DNA of 64,000 nt from Chitinophagaceae bacterium. Its GTDB lineage: Bacteria > Bacteroidota > Bacteroidia > Chitinophagales > Chitinophagaceae. Position 1 is the first letter of the stretch, and each line of letters starts with the position of its first letter. The DNA lies in contig JADJBP010000009.1 of NCBI GenBank assembly GCA_016703625.1, positions 62,001 through 126,000 of the forward strand, in the 5' to 3' direction. This document shows, one piece after another, positions 30,362 to 40,143 of this stretch. Position numbers and translations under genes: made by a program. The notes under the pieces were generated by a model. That model did no database searches. It had not been told where the DNA came from and saw only the letters and a program-made list of their open reading frames with translations.

Positions 30362-32868
30362 TTACCTGTTTTTACTTTCCTTCAGTTTTTCATAAACCTT
30401 ATGCAATACATCCAGTTTGCTGATATAGATACTGCGGCCGTGTGTACCGATAACCAGTTCATTTTCCCGCTGCTGAATAACTATATCATGTACGGGTACA
30501 CGCGGTAAATGATGATCTAATACCATAAACGATTTTCCAATATCAAACGAAGCATACAGGCCGTTATCGGTGCCCACATAAATGATGTTCTCCTTTTTGT
30601 GATCCTCTGTTACCACGTTTATGGGTTCCATGGGCAGGTCATTGCCCAGCTGCACCCAGGTGGCTCCATAATTCTCACTTACAAATAAGTAGCTCCCGAA
30701 ATTGTCATTCCGGTAACCGTTTAAAGATGCATATACCCTTCCTTCTTTAAAAGCTGAAGGCGTTACCCGGCTGACATAATACTCCTGTAAAGTCTTTGGT
30801 AAATTGCTGCTGATCTTTGTCCAGGTATAACCTGCATCTTTACTCACATGTATGTTTCCGTCATCGGTACCGACGTATATCAATCCAAATTTCATGGGCG
30901 ATTCAACCAGCGTGGTAGCGGTACCAAAGGGTACATCTCCTTCCCTGCCGCCATTGGTCAGGTCGGTACTCAGCGCTTCCAGGTTTTCGCCTTTTTGCAT
31001 GCTGCGGTGAAACCGGTTGGTACCGTAATAAAAAATATCCTGGTTGTGTTTGCTGAGCCAGATGGGTGTTTGCCAGTTAAAACGGTATTTTGCCTCGCCC
31101 AGGTCGGGACGCGGGTAAATAAATAATCTTCTTCCCCCATCGGTACTTCTTCTTCCGTAAAAACCAAACTGCGATCCGGAATAAACGGTTTTGTTATCCC
31201 GGGTATCCACCTGTACCTGCATACCATCGCCGCCGCCTAAACGCTTCCAGGGATATACCCCTTCATAATCCCACTGGTCTTTATACCTGGTATTGGAAGG
31301 GCCGTACCAGGTACCGTTATCCTGCAACCCGCCGTAAATGTTATAGGGTTTTGCATCATCAACTGCAATTTTATAAAACTGTCCTACTGACGGGGTATTG
31401 GCCTTGAACCAATGTTCACCATTATCATAGCTAACATTGCAGCCGCCATCATTGGCTGCTACCCAGTGACTGTCATTACCCGGGTTCATCCAGCAGCCGT
31501 GCCAGTCGGCATGGGTGGCTTCATTATCTGTGTCTTTAAATGTCTTACCGCCATCGGTACTTAACATTAAACTAACACCACTGAGTACCACTTTATTTTC
31601 GTTGGTATTGCTTACCGATATTTTTCCAAAGTAATAGCCATAGGTATTGTACAAATTCAGCGCTTTTGTATTCACTTTTTTCCAGGTTAGGCCGGCATCA
31701 TCGCTGCGGTAAATTTCACATCCAATGATGGGGGTTTCAAACAGTGCCGTATTGGCATCAAATAAATAATCATAGATCTCAGTTGGTTTGATCCTGCCTG
31801 ATCTTACCAGTTCTTTTACAGATGCGGCAGTATATTTTTCTTTGAAATTATTTTTAACCAGGAAACTGTCTAATTTTTTATTATCAAGCGCTGCAAAACC
31901 GGCTGTGCTGAGGTCCTTAAAATTTTTTAACACATAATTGGTATCTGTTTTTTTTGCAGCCGTATCGGGTCTGCGGTCCTGGTTATCCAGGCTTGCATAA
32001 ATGATATTGGGTTTGGCTGCAAAAACGGCCACCCCGATCCGGCCCAGGCCATCGCCTGCAGGAAAACCACTACCCGAAACCGTTACCAGCTTCCAGCTGT
32101 TGCCACCATCGGTACTTTTATAAATACCGGAAGTTTTTCCGCCTTCTTCCAAATTCCATGCCCTGCGGGTGCGGTACCACATGGCTGCATATAATTCATC
32201 AGGATTTTTTGGATTGATTTCCATGTCTACAGCCCCGGTATTTTCATCTACATATAAAGATTGTTTCCAGGTTTTACCGCCATCAGAAGTTTTGTAAATA
32301 CCCCTTTCCTTATTTGGAGAATACAGGTGTCCCAGTACGGCCACCCATGCAATATCATTATTGACGGGATGCAGGTTTATCTTCCCGATATGGTGGCTCT
32401 CCGGCAGGCCCAGGTATTCCCAGGTTTTACCATGATCCTTACTTTTATAAACACCCAGCCCGGAATAGGATGAACGGCTGCTGTTAACTTCACCGGTTCC
32501 AACCCATACCATTCCGTTTTTCCAGTTTACGGCTATATCACCAATACTGAATGCATTTTCCCTGTCGAATACCGGTACCAGGCTTTGCCCGTTATTTTTT
32601 GTGTACCACAAACCACCGGATGCATAAGCTACATAAAATTCTGTTGGATCAGCCGGGTTTACATCTACATCCACCACCCTGCCGCTCATGATACTCGGGC
32701 CCACATTACGGAATTTGATGCTGTTTAAAACAGTATCTTTTCAAGCAATTTTCTTTTTTGTAAACCGTTTAACCTTTCGGCAGCTTTACTTGGCGTAATT
32801 TGTGCATGTAAAGAATTAACAGAACAAAAAGGCAGTATTGCCGTAAATTTGAGAATAATTTTCATCAT
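30362..32868 (-). CDS. Secreted sortilin/VPS10-like BNR-repeat beta-propeller protein (frameshifted near N-terminus)
   Basis: Reconstructed length is about 835 residues. The signal peptide MMKIILKFTAILPFCSVNSL reads from 32868. The frame changes in a four-T run at 32738-32741, where one base is missing, giving LLEKDTVLNSIKFRNVGPSI. The body is full of Asp-box/BNR repeats such as YKSKDHGKTWEYLG, YKTSDGGKTWKQSL, YKSTDGGNSWKLV and VSKDAGYTWTKI, which form VPS10-type propellers. Such proteins are common secreted products in this phylum. Some are annotated as glycosyl hydrolases without evidence. Function unknown. Confidence 0.78.
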
Positions 32869-32912
32869 CAGAAGTTTTGGTTTGATCAGTAACAATCAAT
32901 AAATCAATCGTT

Positions 32913-33599
32913 ATGCAGGTTTTAAAAATACGGCAATTGTTCCTATTAACCATCATCCCGTTTTTGTTTTTGATTAATGGAAGTGCACAATATAAAACGT
33001 GGCAAATAAATGCCGAACGCGATACCATTAATGCCATTGACCATAATAACATGAAACAGGGTAAATGTGTGATCCATGTAGAACCCTTAAGGGGAGAACC
33101 GGGTTATGAAGAATAAGGCATTTTTAAAAATGATAAAAAAGAAGGCATCTGGCGGCAGTATAGCCTTGCCGGTGATATCATTGCGGTTGAATTTTATAAA
33201 ATGGGCGGCAAAGACGGTATACAACAATATTATACCTACCTCGGAGATCTTATCCGGGAAGAATCCTGGCGTGGTTATAATCCCGATGCGCCGTATGATA
33301 CCATTGCCGTTTACGGCGAAGGCAATAATGAGATCATTGATTATAAAATTGAAAAAGCTGAACAATACAGTGTTCGCCATGGCGACTGGAAATACTTTGA
33401 TGCCGGTACCGGCCGGTTGGTAAAAGTAGAGACCTATGAGCGTGGCCATTTACAAACGCCCGGTGCTCCCAAAACGGTTGCTGCTCCTGCTGAAAAAAAG
33501 AAGGAAATTGAAAAAACACCTGAAATGCTGGATTGGGAAAAGAAGAATAAAGGGAAGAAAAAAGTATTGAGGGATGGCAGAACTTATTCGGGTGGATAG
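32913..33599 (+). pseudogene. Secreted MORN/YwqK-like protein with in-frame stop
   Basis: The frame starts MQVLKIRQLFLLTIIPFLFL with a signal peptide ending in NGSAQ. It reaches TAA at 33114-33116, then goes on in the same frame with GIFKNDKKEGIWRQYSLAGD to 33599. The region FKNDKKEGIWRQY...REESW is like MORN/YwqK repeats. The C-terminus is Lys-rich and Pro-Ala rich. Unlike the other breaks here, this is a nonsense change, with a Glu or Lys codon likely replaced, not an indel. It may be a base-call error or a real pseudogene. Function unknown. Confidence 0.55.
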
Positions 33600-33678
33600 C
33601 CTGTTACCCGTTTAAATGATATCCTGATTTCTTACCTTGAAGCCTTCCCGGTTTTATACCCGCAATTTTTGCCTGGCA

Positions 33679-34503
33679 TCATTTGTTTCCCCGTAATTGA
33701 AAAAACTGCTGAAAGAATAATAACTGGAAAGGAATTGCATTAGTCCAGTAATCCCAGTTATGTATTCCGGGCCTTTCAATATAAGTATGCGGTATTTTTA
33801 AATCCTGCATTTTTTTATGCAGCCTGCGGTTTCCATCTATAAAAATATCCCTGTCGCCACAATCTATCCATATTTTTAACCCGCTGTTGGTATGATTTTC
33901 AATGATGTTGATCACTGAGAATTTTTGCCAGTTACCGGCCTGCAACAAAGTATCGCCAATTCTCCTTGATATCTCAAAACGGTTTTTACTTTCTTTCAGA
34001 TCAACGCCACCGCTGATGCTGCCTGCGGCGCCAAAAACATCCGGGTGCCGCAAAGCCAGGAATAAGGCACCATGACCGCCCATGCTTAACCCGGTAATGG
34101 CCCGCTTGTTTTTATCGGCAATGGTTTTGTAGTTCTTATCAATATAATGAACCACTTCTTCAACAATATGTGTTTCATACCTGTATGCAGTATCCATCGG
34201 GCTGTCGAAATACCAGCTGTTTTTTGCCCCATCCGGACAAACTATAATAGTTTGATAATGATCTGCATAATTGATCAATTCCGGTACGCGTATTATCCAG
34301 TTGCTGTACCAGCCATCATAACCGTGCAGCAAATACACTACCGGGAAACTGCTTTTTTTTCGTTTATAACTATCCGGTTTTATTACAACAGCCTTTATGT
34401 ACTTATTCATACTGTTGCTGAAAATAGATACCGTATCTGCCTTGCCGGCAGTTACATTTTCTGAAAAGCAGCAAACAAAAATTAAGAACAATACATATTT
34501 CAT
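33679..34503 (-). CDS. Secreted esterase-D-like alpha/beta hydrolase
   Basis: 274 residues, intact, with a signal peptide (about 1-19). It belongs to the putative esterase family (CE1/S-formylglutathione-hydrolase fold). VVYLLHGYDGWYSNW holds the oxyanion region, ITGLSMGGHGALFLALRHP the nucleophile Ser, IDCGDRDIFIDGN the Asp, and PGIHNWDYW the His. Homologues include acetyl-xylan, feruloyl and siderophore esterases. The substrate is not evident. It has a terminator-bounded transcript next to the M1 peptidase. Confidence 0.85.
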   Translation of the reverse strand: MKYVLFLIFVCCFSENVTAGKADTVSIFSNSMNKYIKAVVIKPDSYKRKKSSFPVVYLLHGYDGWYSNWIIRVPELINYADHYQTIIVCPDGAKNSWYFDSPMDTAYRYETHIVEEVVHYIDKNYKTIADKNKRAITGLSMGGHGALFLALRHPDVFGAAGSISGGVDLKESKNRFEISRRIGDTLLQAGNWQKFSVINIIENHTNSGLKIWIDCGDRDIFIDGNRRLHKKMQDLKIPHTYIERPGIHNWDYWTNAIPFQLLFFQQFFQLRGNK

Positions 34504-34532
34504 ACACTGTAATTTAGTTAAAAAAAGGTAAT

Positions 34533-34572
34533 AAAAAAGCTGTTCTGCCGTAAAGGCAGAACAGCTTTTTTT
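34533..34572. terminator. Intrinsic terminator after M1 peptidase gene
   Basis: AGCTGTTCTGCC, loop GTAAA, GGCAGAACAGCT, with an A run on one side and a T run on the other. It ends the minus-strand M1 transcript before the esterase gene. Confidence 0.92.
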
Positions 34573-34592
34573 AAACCATTAAATTGTTATTT

Positions 34593-36994
34593 TTATTTGA
34601 TCTCTTTTTGCATCGGGTTACCGGCGCCGCCTGCACCCCTCGGCCGGCCTGCACCACTCTTAAACAACTGGAATTTGCTGGGTGATGAAACCGCAGGCCA
34701 CTTGTTGTTACCTGTATTGATATCGGCCGTTTCACGCATCGGATCAAGCTGGATAGAAACCACTTCCTTACTCTTCATAAATGTTTTAACCACTTTGTTT
34801 TCGTTCTTGCGCCAGACCTGTACCGGGATCCTGTCGGTCTCTTTGGTGCCGTCTTTGAAGGTCCACTCAATGATGATGGGCATTACCAAACCGCCTTTAT
34901 TGCTGAACGTTAGTTCATAAATATTTTTATCGCCGGCCAGGTAAAAGCGTTCAGCTTCGGTATATTGATCAGCCGCTGTTGCTGCAGGAATGGTGATCTC
35001 AAAAGGGTAGAATCTACTTTTGCCAGTCCGCGGGCATAGTTCCAGTAAAAATCCCTTAATGATTTATCCTCATCCGTGGCAAATATGATCTTACGGTCAT
35101 CGCGGTTCCTGATCTTTGAAATATCATCAAAATTATTGAGGATCGGTTTTGCTACCGGGAATTTACGGGTAGTGGCACCGGCTGTTGACGGAGCCGTGAA
35201 CTTCTGTATTTAACACCGCCCATTTTACCGTATCCAGTGATATATCACAGGGCTCTATTCCATAAAACCATCCTCTCCAGAACCAATCCAGGTCGTCGGC
35301 ACTGGCATCTTCCATGGTGCGGAACAGGTCGGCAGGTGTGGGATGTTTAAAAGCCCAACGCCTGGCATATTCACGAAATGCATAATCAAAATTTCCCTGC
35401 CCATGATGGTTTCACGCAGGATATTCAATCCCGTGGCAGGTTTACTGTATGCATTGGGTCCAAACTGGATAATGTTCTCACTGTTGGTCATGATGGGTTC
35501 CAGCTGGTCTTTCGGCAGTTTCATGTAATCCACGATCTTGTACGCAGGGCCTTTGCCAACCGGGAATTTATTATCCCACAGTTCTTCCGTTAAATACTCC
35601 ACGAAAGAATTCAGCCCTTCATCCATCCAGGTCCATTGTCTTTCATCACTGTTGATGATCATCGGGAAAAAGTTATGCCCTACTTCATGTATCACCACGC
35701 CGATCATGCCGTTCTTGGTCCCTTCGCTGTATGTACTGTTTGCGCTGTAATTACCTGCGTTGTCCTTTTCAGTACGGCCAAAGTTGAAACAGATCATCGG
35801 GTATTCCATTCCGTTGGCTGCTTCCAGGCTCTGGGCAACCGGGTATGGATAGGGTATGGTGAATTTTGAATAGCTTTTTATGGTATGTGCCACTACTTTG
35901 GTACTGAACTTACGGTAAAGGCTATAGGCTTCTTTTCCGTAACCGCTCATACACATCACTTTCTTTCCTTCCACCATGGCCGGCATGGCATCCCAGATAA
36001 ATTTACGTGATGAGCCCCAGGCAAAATCACGCACCATATCGGCCTTGAATATCCAGGTTTTCTTTGCCTTTGATTTTTGTTTTTCTTTTGCGATGGCTTC
36101 GGCAAGGGTAACAATTTCTATAACATCGGTTGCAGTTTGTGCCTTTTGCCAGCGTGCAAATTCTGTTGGTGATAATACCTGCTGAAAGTTTTGCCCCTCA
36201 CCGGTCGACAAAACCACATGGTCTGCGGGCACCGTCATGGCAACTTTATAATTGCCAAATACCAGTGCAAATTCGCCGGTGCCGGTAAACTGGTGGTTTT
36301 GCCAGCCCTGGTAATCGCTGTACACACAAAGACGGGGAAACCACTGTGCCATGGTGTACAGGTCATTGCCATCTTCTTCAAAATGTTCATACCCGCCACG
36401 GCCGCCATATTTGGTCCTTTCAATGATATTGTAATTCCAGTCTATCTTAAAAATATATTTCTGGCCTGGCTTAAGCGGTTGCGGCAATTCAACACGCATC
36501 ATGGTTTTGTTGATGGTATAGGTGAGCGGTTTACCGGAAACATCTGCGATCCTGGTGATGTTTACACCATACTCACGGTCCTTATCCAGTTTACCACCAA
36601 AACGCACTATATCAGCTTCGGTAATATTACGCGGCATAAAATTACTGGATTGATAACCCGAATTATTGCTGTTGCTGTGCTGGTTCTCATCCAGCTGAAG
36701 CCATAAATAGGTTAAAACATCGGGCGAGTTGTTATAATAAGTAAGTGTTTCCTTACCGGTCAAACGGCGGTTGGGTTCATCCAGTTCACAAACAATATCA
36801 TAATCGCAGCGTTGCTGCCAGTATTTTGTACCTGGAGCCCCACTCGCTGTACGGTATTCATTGGGAGTTGGTAAAATGGTACCCAACTGCTCAAAACGGT
36901 TACCATGATTACTGCCGGGATTGTTTTTAATATCCTGTGCACCGGCAGCGAGGCCGGCTAAAAGAACAAGAAGAATTGCTGATAGTTTTTTCAT
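34593..36994 (-). CDS. M1-family metallopeptidase, secreted (three frameshifts)
   Basis: A gluzincin aminopeptidase-like protein of about 800 residues. It has a signal peptide (MKKLSAILLVLLAGLAAGAQ). The zinc site is VIHEVGHNFFP with the third ligand in WTWMDEGLNSFVEYL. Breaks are near 35380 (A run, giving GRENFDYAFREYARRWAF), near 35205, and near 35010 (C or T run, giving DSTPFEITIPAAT). The C-terminus is Gly/Arg/Pro rich (GAGRPRGAGGAGNPMQKEIK). It is followed on the same strand by no other gene before the terminator. hupE lies 27 bases upstream. Confidence 0.88.
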
Positions 36995-37021
36995 TGTTTA
37001 TTATTGAATGTGTAATTTATA

Positions 37022-37603
37022 TTATAAAGACGGAAAACGTTCCCAAATCATTTTTAACGACATGATCAAAGCAAATATGGATAAGCCCCAAACCCACCAT
37101 TTCCTGTTGAGGCCTGCTTTATTTACCACCCCATAGCTGACCAGCAGGATCAACAAAACCACAACAATTTGCCCGGCCTCAAGCCCGATATTAAATCCAA
37201 ATAAGCTCCAGCCAATGGATTGATCCTTTGCCATCATAAAACGAATGGCATTGGCAAACCCCAAACCATGTATCAATCCAAAAAATAAAGCCAGGATATA
37301 ATTCAGCCGCAATGACCTGGGATTAAAATCCTTTTGCATCAGGTTAAAAATGGCTGTAACGGCAATGGTACATGGAATTAAGAACTCAACCCAGTTATCA
37401 TTGGCACGGACCAGGTCATATACGCTTAATGCCAGCGTAACAGAATGCCCGATGGTAAAGGCCGTTACCAGTATCAACACCTGTTTCCAGTTGCCAATCA
37501 GGTAAATGGCGCTTAATGCCAGTACAAACAACAAATGATCAAATGCACCCCAGGCTATAATATGATGCCAACCCAAATCAAAATAAAAACCCAAATTATT
37601 CAT
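37022..37603 (-). CDS. HupE/UreJ-family membrane protein
   Basis: 193 residues, about six transmembrane segments, intact. It has the family's His-rich signature WGAFDHLLFVLALSAIYL near the N-terminus and FGLIHGLGFANAIRF in the middle. Relatives are linked to nickel or other metal transport, but many Bacteroidota copies are uncharacterised. It is divergent from the DUF6702 gene and directly upstream of the M1 peptidase, a neighbourhood that recurs in the phylum as far as I recall. Confidence 0.82.
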   Translation of the reverse strand: MNNLGFYFDLGWHHIIAWGAFDHLLFVLALSAIYLIGNWKQVLILVTAFTIGHSVTLALSVYDLVRANDNWVEFLIPCTIAVTAIFNLMQKDFNPRSLRLNYILALFFGLIHGLGFANAIRFMMAKDQSIGWSLFGFNIGLEAGQIVVVLLILLVSYGVVNKAGLNRKWWVWGLSIFALIMSLKMIWERFPSL

Positions 37604-37631
37604 GAATTGGTTTATCCTTAATTGATTGTAC

Positions 37632-37639
37632 TAATTTTG
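37632..37639 (+). promoter_or_regulatory. -7 promoter element of DUF6702 gene
   Basis: TAATTTTG matches TAnnTTTG, with a TTGG about 21 bases upstream as a possible -33. It lies 50 bases before the start. Confidence 0.5.
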
Positions 37640-37689
37640 CTGCTACAAATATCTTTAAAGAAACGGTTAATTACCAATCCCTTTGCTAA

Positions 37690-38196
37690 ATGGTACATTT
37701 TTTATTTAAGTGGTTAATGATTGGCGGATTTTTACTTAATCAGCCTGAAACGGGGCATCATCCCATTTATGTAAGTGTTACTGAAATTGAGCACAATGCC
37801 CGGGAGAAAAACCTGGAGATCAGCTGCAAGATATTTACCGATGACTTTGAAACGGTTCTGCGGCAAACCTATAAAACGCAGGTAGACCTGTTGCAGCCCA
37901 AAGACAAAGCAGCGATGAATAAACTGGTAAGTGATTATGTACAGAAACATTTACTGATCATGGCCGACGGCAAACGGGTTCCTTTGCATTTTTTAGGTTA
38001 TGAACAGGATGAAGAAGGCATCACCAGTTATTACCAGGCCAACCCTGTTGAAACTGTAAAAAAATTAGAGGTCACAGACAATATCCTGTTTGAATATAAA
38101 AAAGAGCAGATCAATATTATACATGTATCAGTTGACGGGAAGCAAAAAAGCACCAAATTGTTAAACCCTGATGCCAAAGCCCTCTTTGAATTTTAA
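37690..38196 (+). CDS. DUF6702 family protein
   Basis: 168 residues. A short hydrophobic N-terminus (WLMIGGFLL) suggests export. The body matches the DUF6702 pattern: HPIYVSVTEIEHNAREKNLE, SCKIFTDDFETVLRQ, KLVSDYVQKHL and LHFLGYEQDEEGITSYYQ. The family is a Bacteroidota protein of unknown role that is commonly beside hupE and an M1 peptidase, as here. Possibly a partner of HupE, which is inference from context. Confidence 0.75.
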   Translation: MVHFLFKWLMIGGFLLNQPETGHHPIYVSVTEIEHNAREKNLEISCKIFTDDFETVLRQTYKTQVDLLQPKDKAAMNKLVSDYVQKHLLIMADGKRVPLHFLGYEQDEEGITSYYQANPVETVKKLEVTDNILFEYKKEQINIIHVSVDGKQKSTKLLNPDAKALFEF

Positions 38197-38198
38197 AT

Positions 38199-39495
38199 TT
38201 ACTCTGCCATTTCTTCTTTGATCTCTTCCGAGATCTTTACGATCAGTTTATCGATCCGCTGGCCATCCATATCAATGATCTCAAAATCAAAACCATTCCA
38301 GTCAAACGTTTCCCCTGTTGCAGGTATGTGTTCAAGTTCGTGTAAAACAAACCCGGCCAGTGTATCAAAATCCTGTTCGCCTTCATTCATCCATTCGGTT
38401 TTTTCAAAATGACTTAAAAAATCATAGAACGGAATCTGGGCATCTACCAGGAAAGATCCGTCGCTGCGTTCCAGGATACCATATTCTTCCTGGCCGCTTT
38501 GCGGCACATCGCCAACAATGGCTTCCAGCACATCATTCAGTGTGATCATTCCTTCCAGTGTGCCATATTCATTTACAATAAAACAACTGTGAATTTTGGA
38601 AGATTTGAATTTTTCGAGCAACTGGTATGCGCTGTTATTTTCTGGCACAAACATGGCTGGTTTGGCAAGGTCTTTCAGGATGGTGGACGCCGATGCTTTT
38701 ACAATATCCTTTACAAAAACAACACCGGTAATATCATCCACCACTTTATTACAAACAGGGTATGTGGAATAAGTAAGCACTTCAAACCTGTCTTTAAAAT
38801 TCTGCACGGTTTCCTGTTCATCAAACCATATTATATCTGTACGGTGCGTCATCAGCGAAGTAATGTTCCGGTCGCCCAGGTGAAACAAACGTTCAATGAT
38901 CTCCTTTTCTTCTTCTTCAATGGCGCCATGCTCACTGCCTTCGGAAATCATAGCTTTTATCTCCTCTTCTGTTACCTGGTTATCACTAACCTTAAGCTTA
39001 AAAAGTTTTACAATAACATTTGTTGAAGACGTTAATAACCAAATGAACGGAAAGGTGATCCTGCTCAGCCAGCTCATTGGTTTGGCCATTTGCTTGGCAA
39101 TAGATTCCGGTTTGGCCAGCCCGATCCTTTTAGGGACCAACTCACCAAGCACCAGTGAAAAATAGGTAAGTATAACTACAATAACTGTAGTTGCTATTCC
39201 ATTGCTGTATTCCCTTGACCAGTCAAAACGGCTGAAATATTCGGCAATGGGTGCCTTTAAATTTTCACCGGAAAAGATACCCGTTAAAATGCCGATCAGG
39301 GTTATCCCTACCTGAACGGTAGATAGAAAAACATCGGGGTGATTGGCCAGTTTTAAAGCAGCTTTCGCCTTTTCGTCTCCTTTGCTGGCCTGCCCTTCCA
39401 GCCTCGATTTGCGGGCAGAAACCAGTGCAATTTCGGCCATGGAAAAAAATTCCGTTGATGAGTATAAGGCCAAGTATTATCAGTATTTCCGTCAT
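38199..39495 (-). CDS. CNNM/CorC (HlyC) family membrane protein with CBS pair (frameshifted at N-terminus)
   Basis: The family takes part in magnesium/cobalt efflux or resistance. An N-terminal DUF21/CNNM membrane domain begins MTEILIILGLILINGIFSMA after one T is removed from a run of seven (39443-39449). Two CBS domains follow (SLMTHRTDIIWFD, GVVFVKDIVKA, YGTLEGMITLNDVLEAIVGD). The C-terminal CorC_HlyC domain has DFDTLAGFVLHELEHIPATG. Reconstructed length 431. It is convergent with DUF6702, 3 bases apart. Called hemolysin in some databases, without basis here. Confidence 0.88.
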
Positions 39496-39501
39496 GTATG
39501 A

Positions 39502-40065
39502 TTAAACTAAACCGTAGTTTTTATTAAACGATTTTCCCGACAAATATCCGATAAGTATTCCAATAAGTCCTCCACATATAATATCTATTGGATAATGCAC
39601 CCCTACATAAACCTGTGCAAAGGAAATGCTGAATGCCCATAAAAAGAACAAAGCAGGCCATTTTTTAAAGCGGGTTCTAAGGGTGAAATATAAAAACATG
39701 GCCATACCGAAGTGATTGGCGGCATGTGAAGAAGTAAAACTGGAACTTTGCGGACGATATCCTACCAACACGTTTATCCAGGAGGCAAAATCGGGTTCAT
39801 GGCAGGGTCGCAAACGGAAAATATTTGGTTTGACAATGGCACTGCTTACAAAATCAGTTAAGATCACAGTACCAGCTGCAAATAAAACCCACCACCAGCC
39901 GGTCTTTTTAAAATTAATGGTTACCAGCAACAACAGTAATAAATACAACGGGTACCACAAATTTGAATTGCGCAGCCAGGGCATCAACCAGTCGAAAAAT
40001 GAATTGCTCCACCCGTGGTTGATCACTCTAAACAAAGATTGGTCGTATGACAGCAGTTCGTCCAT
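39502..40065 (-). CDS. PAP2-family phosphatase
   Basis: About 187 residues from MDELLSYDQSLFRVINHGWS; an upstream in-frame Met at 40101 is less likely. There are about five transmembrane helices. The tripartite phosphatase motif is KPNIFRLRPCHEP, SSSFTSSHAANHFG and VYVGVHYPIDI. Such proteins dephosphorylate undecaprenyl diphosphate or lipid A. It is divergent from the LtaS-like genes and 7 bases from the CorC gene start on the same strand. Confidence 0.88.
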   Translation of the reverse strand: MDELLSYDQSLFRVINHGWSNSFFDWLMPWLRNSNLWYPLYLLLLLLVTINFKKTGWWWVLFAAGTVILTDFVSSAIVKPNIFRLRPCHEPDFASWINVLVGYRPQSSSFTSSHAANHFGMAMFLYFTLRTRFKKWPALFFLWAFSISFAQVYVGVHYPIDIICGGLIGILIGYLSGKSFNKNYGLV

Positions 40066-40143
40066 GATATGCAATATGTGGGTTATACCGGCATCTTCCA
40101 AAAATAATTAAACTAAATTTGTTTACTTATTAAATAATTGTTC

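Noticed and set aside
30362..32868. Glycosyl hydrolase (sialidase-like Asp boxes)
   Set aside because: Asp-box repeats form propellers in many non-enzymes, and I see no sialidase catalytic set.
38199..39495. Hemolysin
   Set aside because: Name used for some relatives only; the CNNM plus CBS plus CorC layout points to ion transport.
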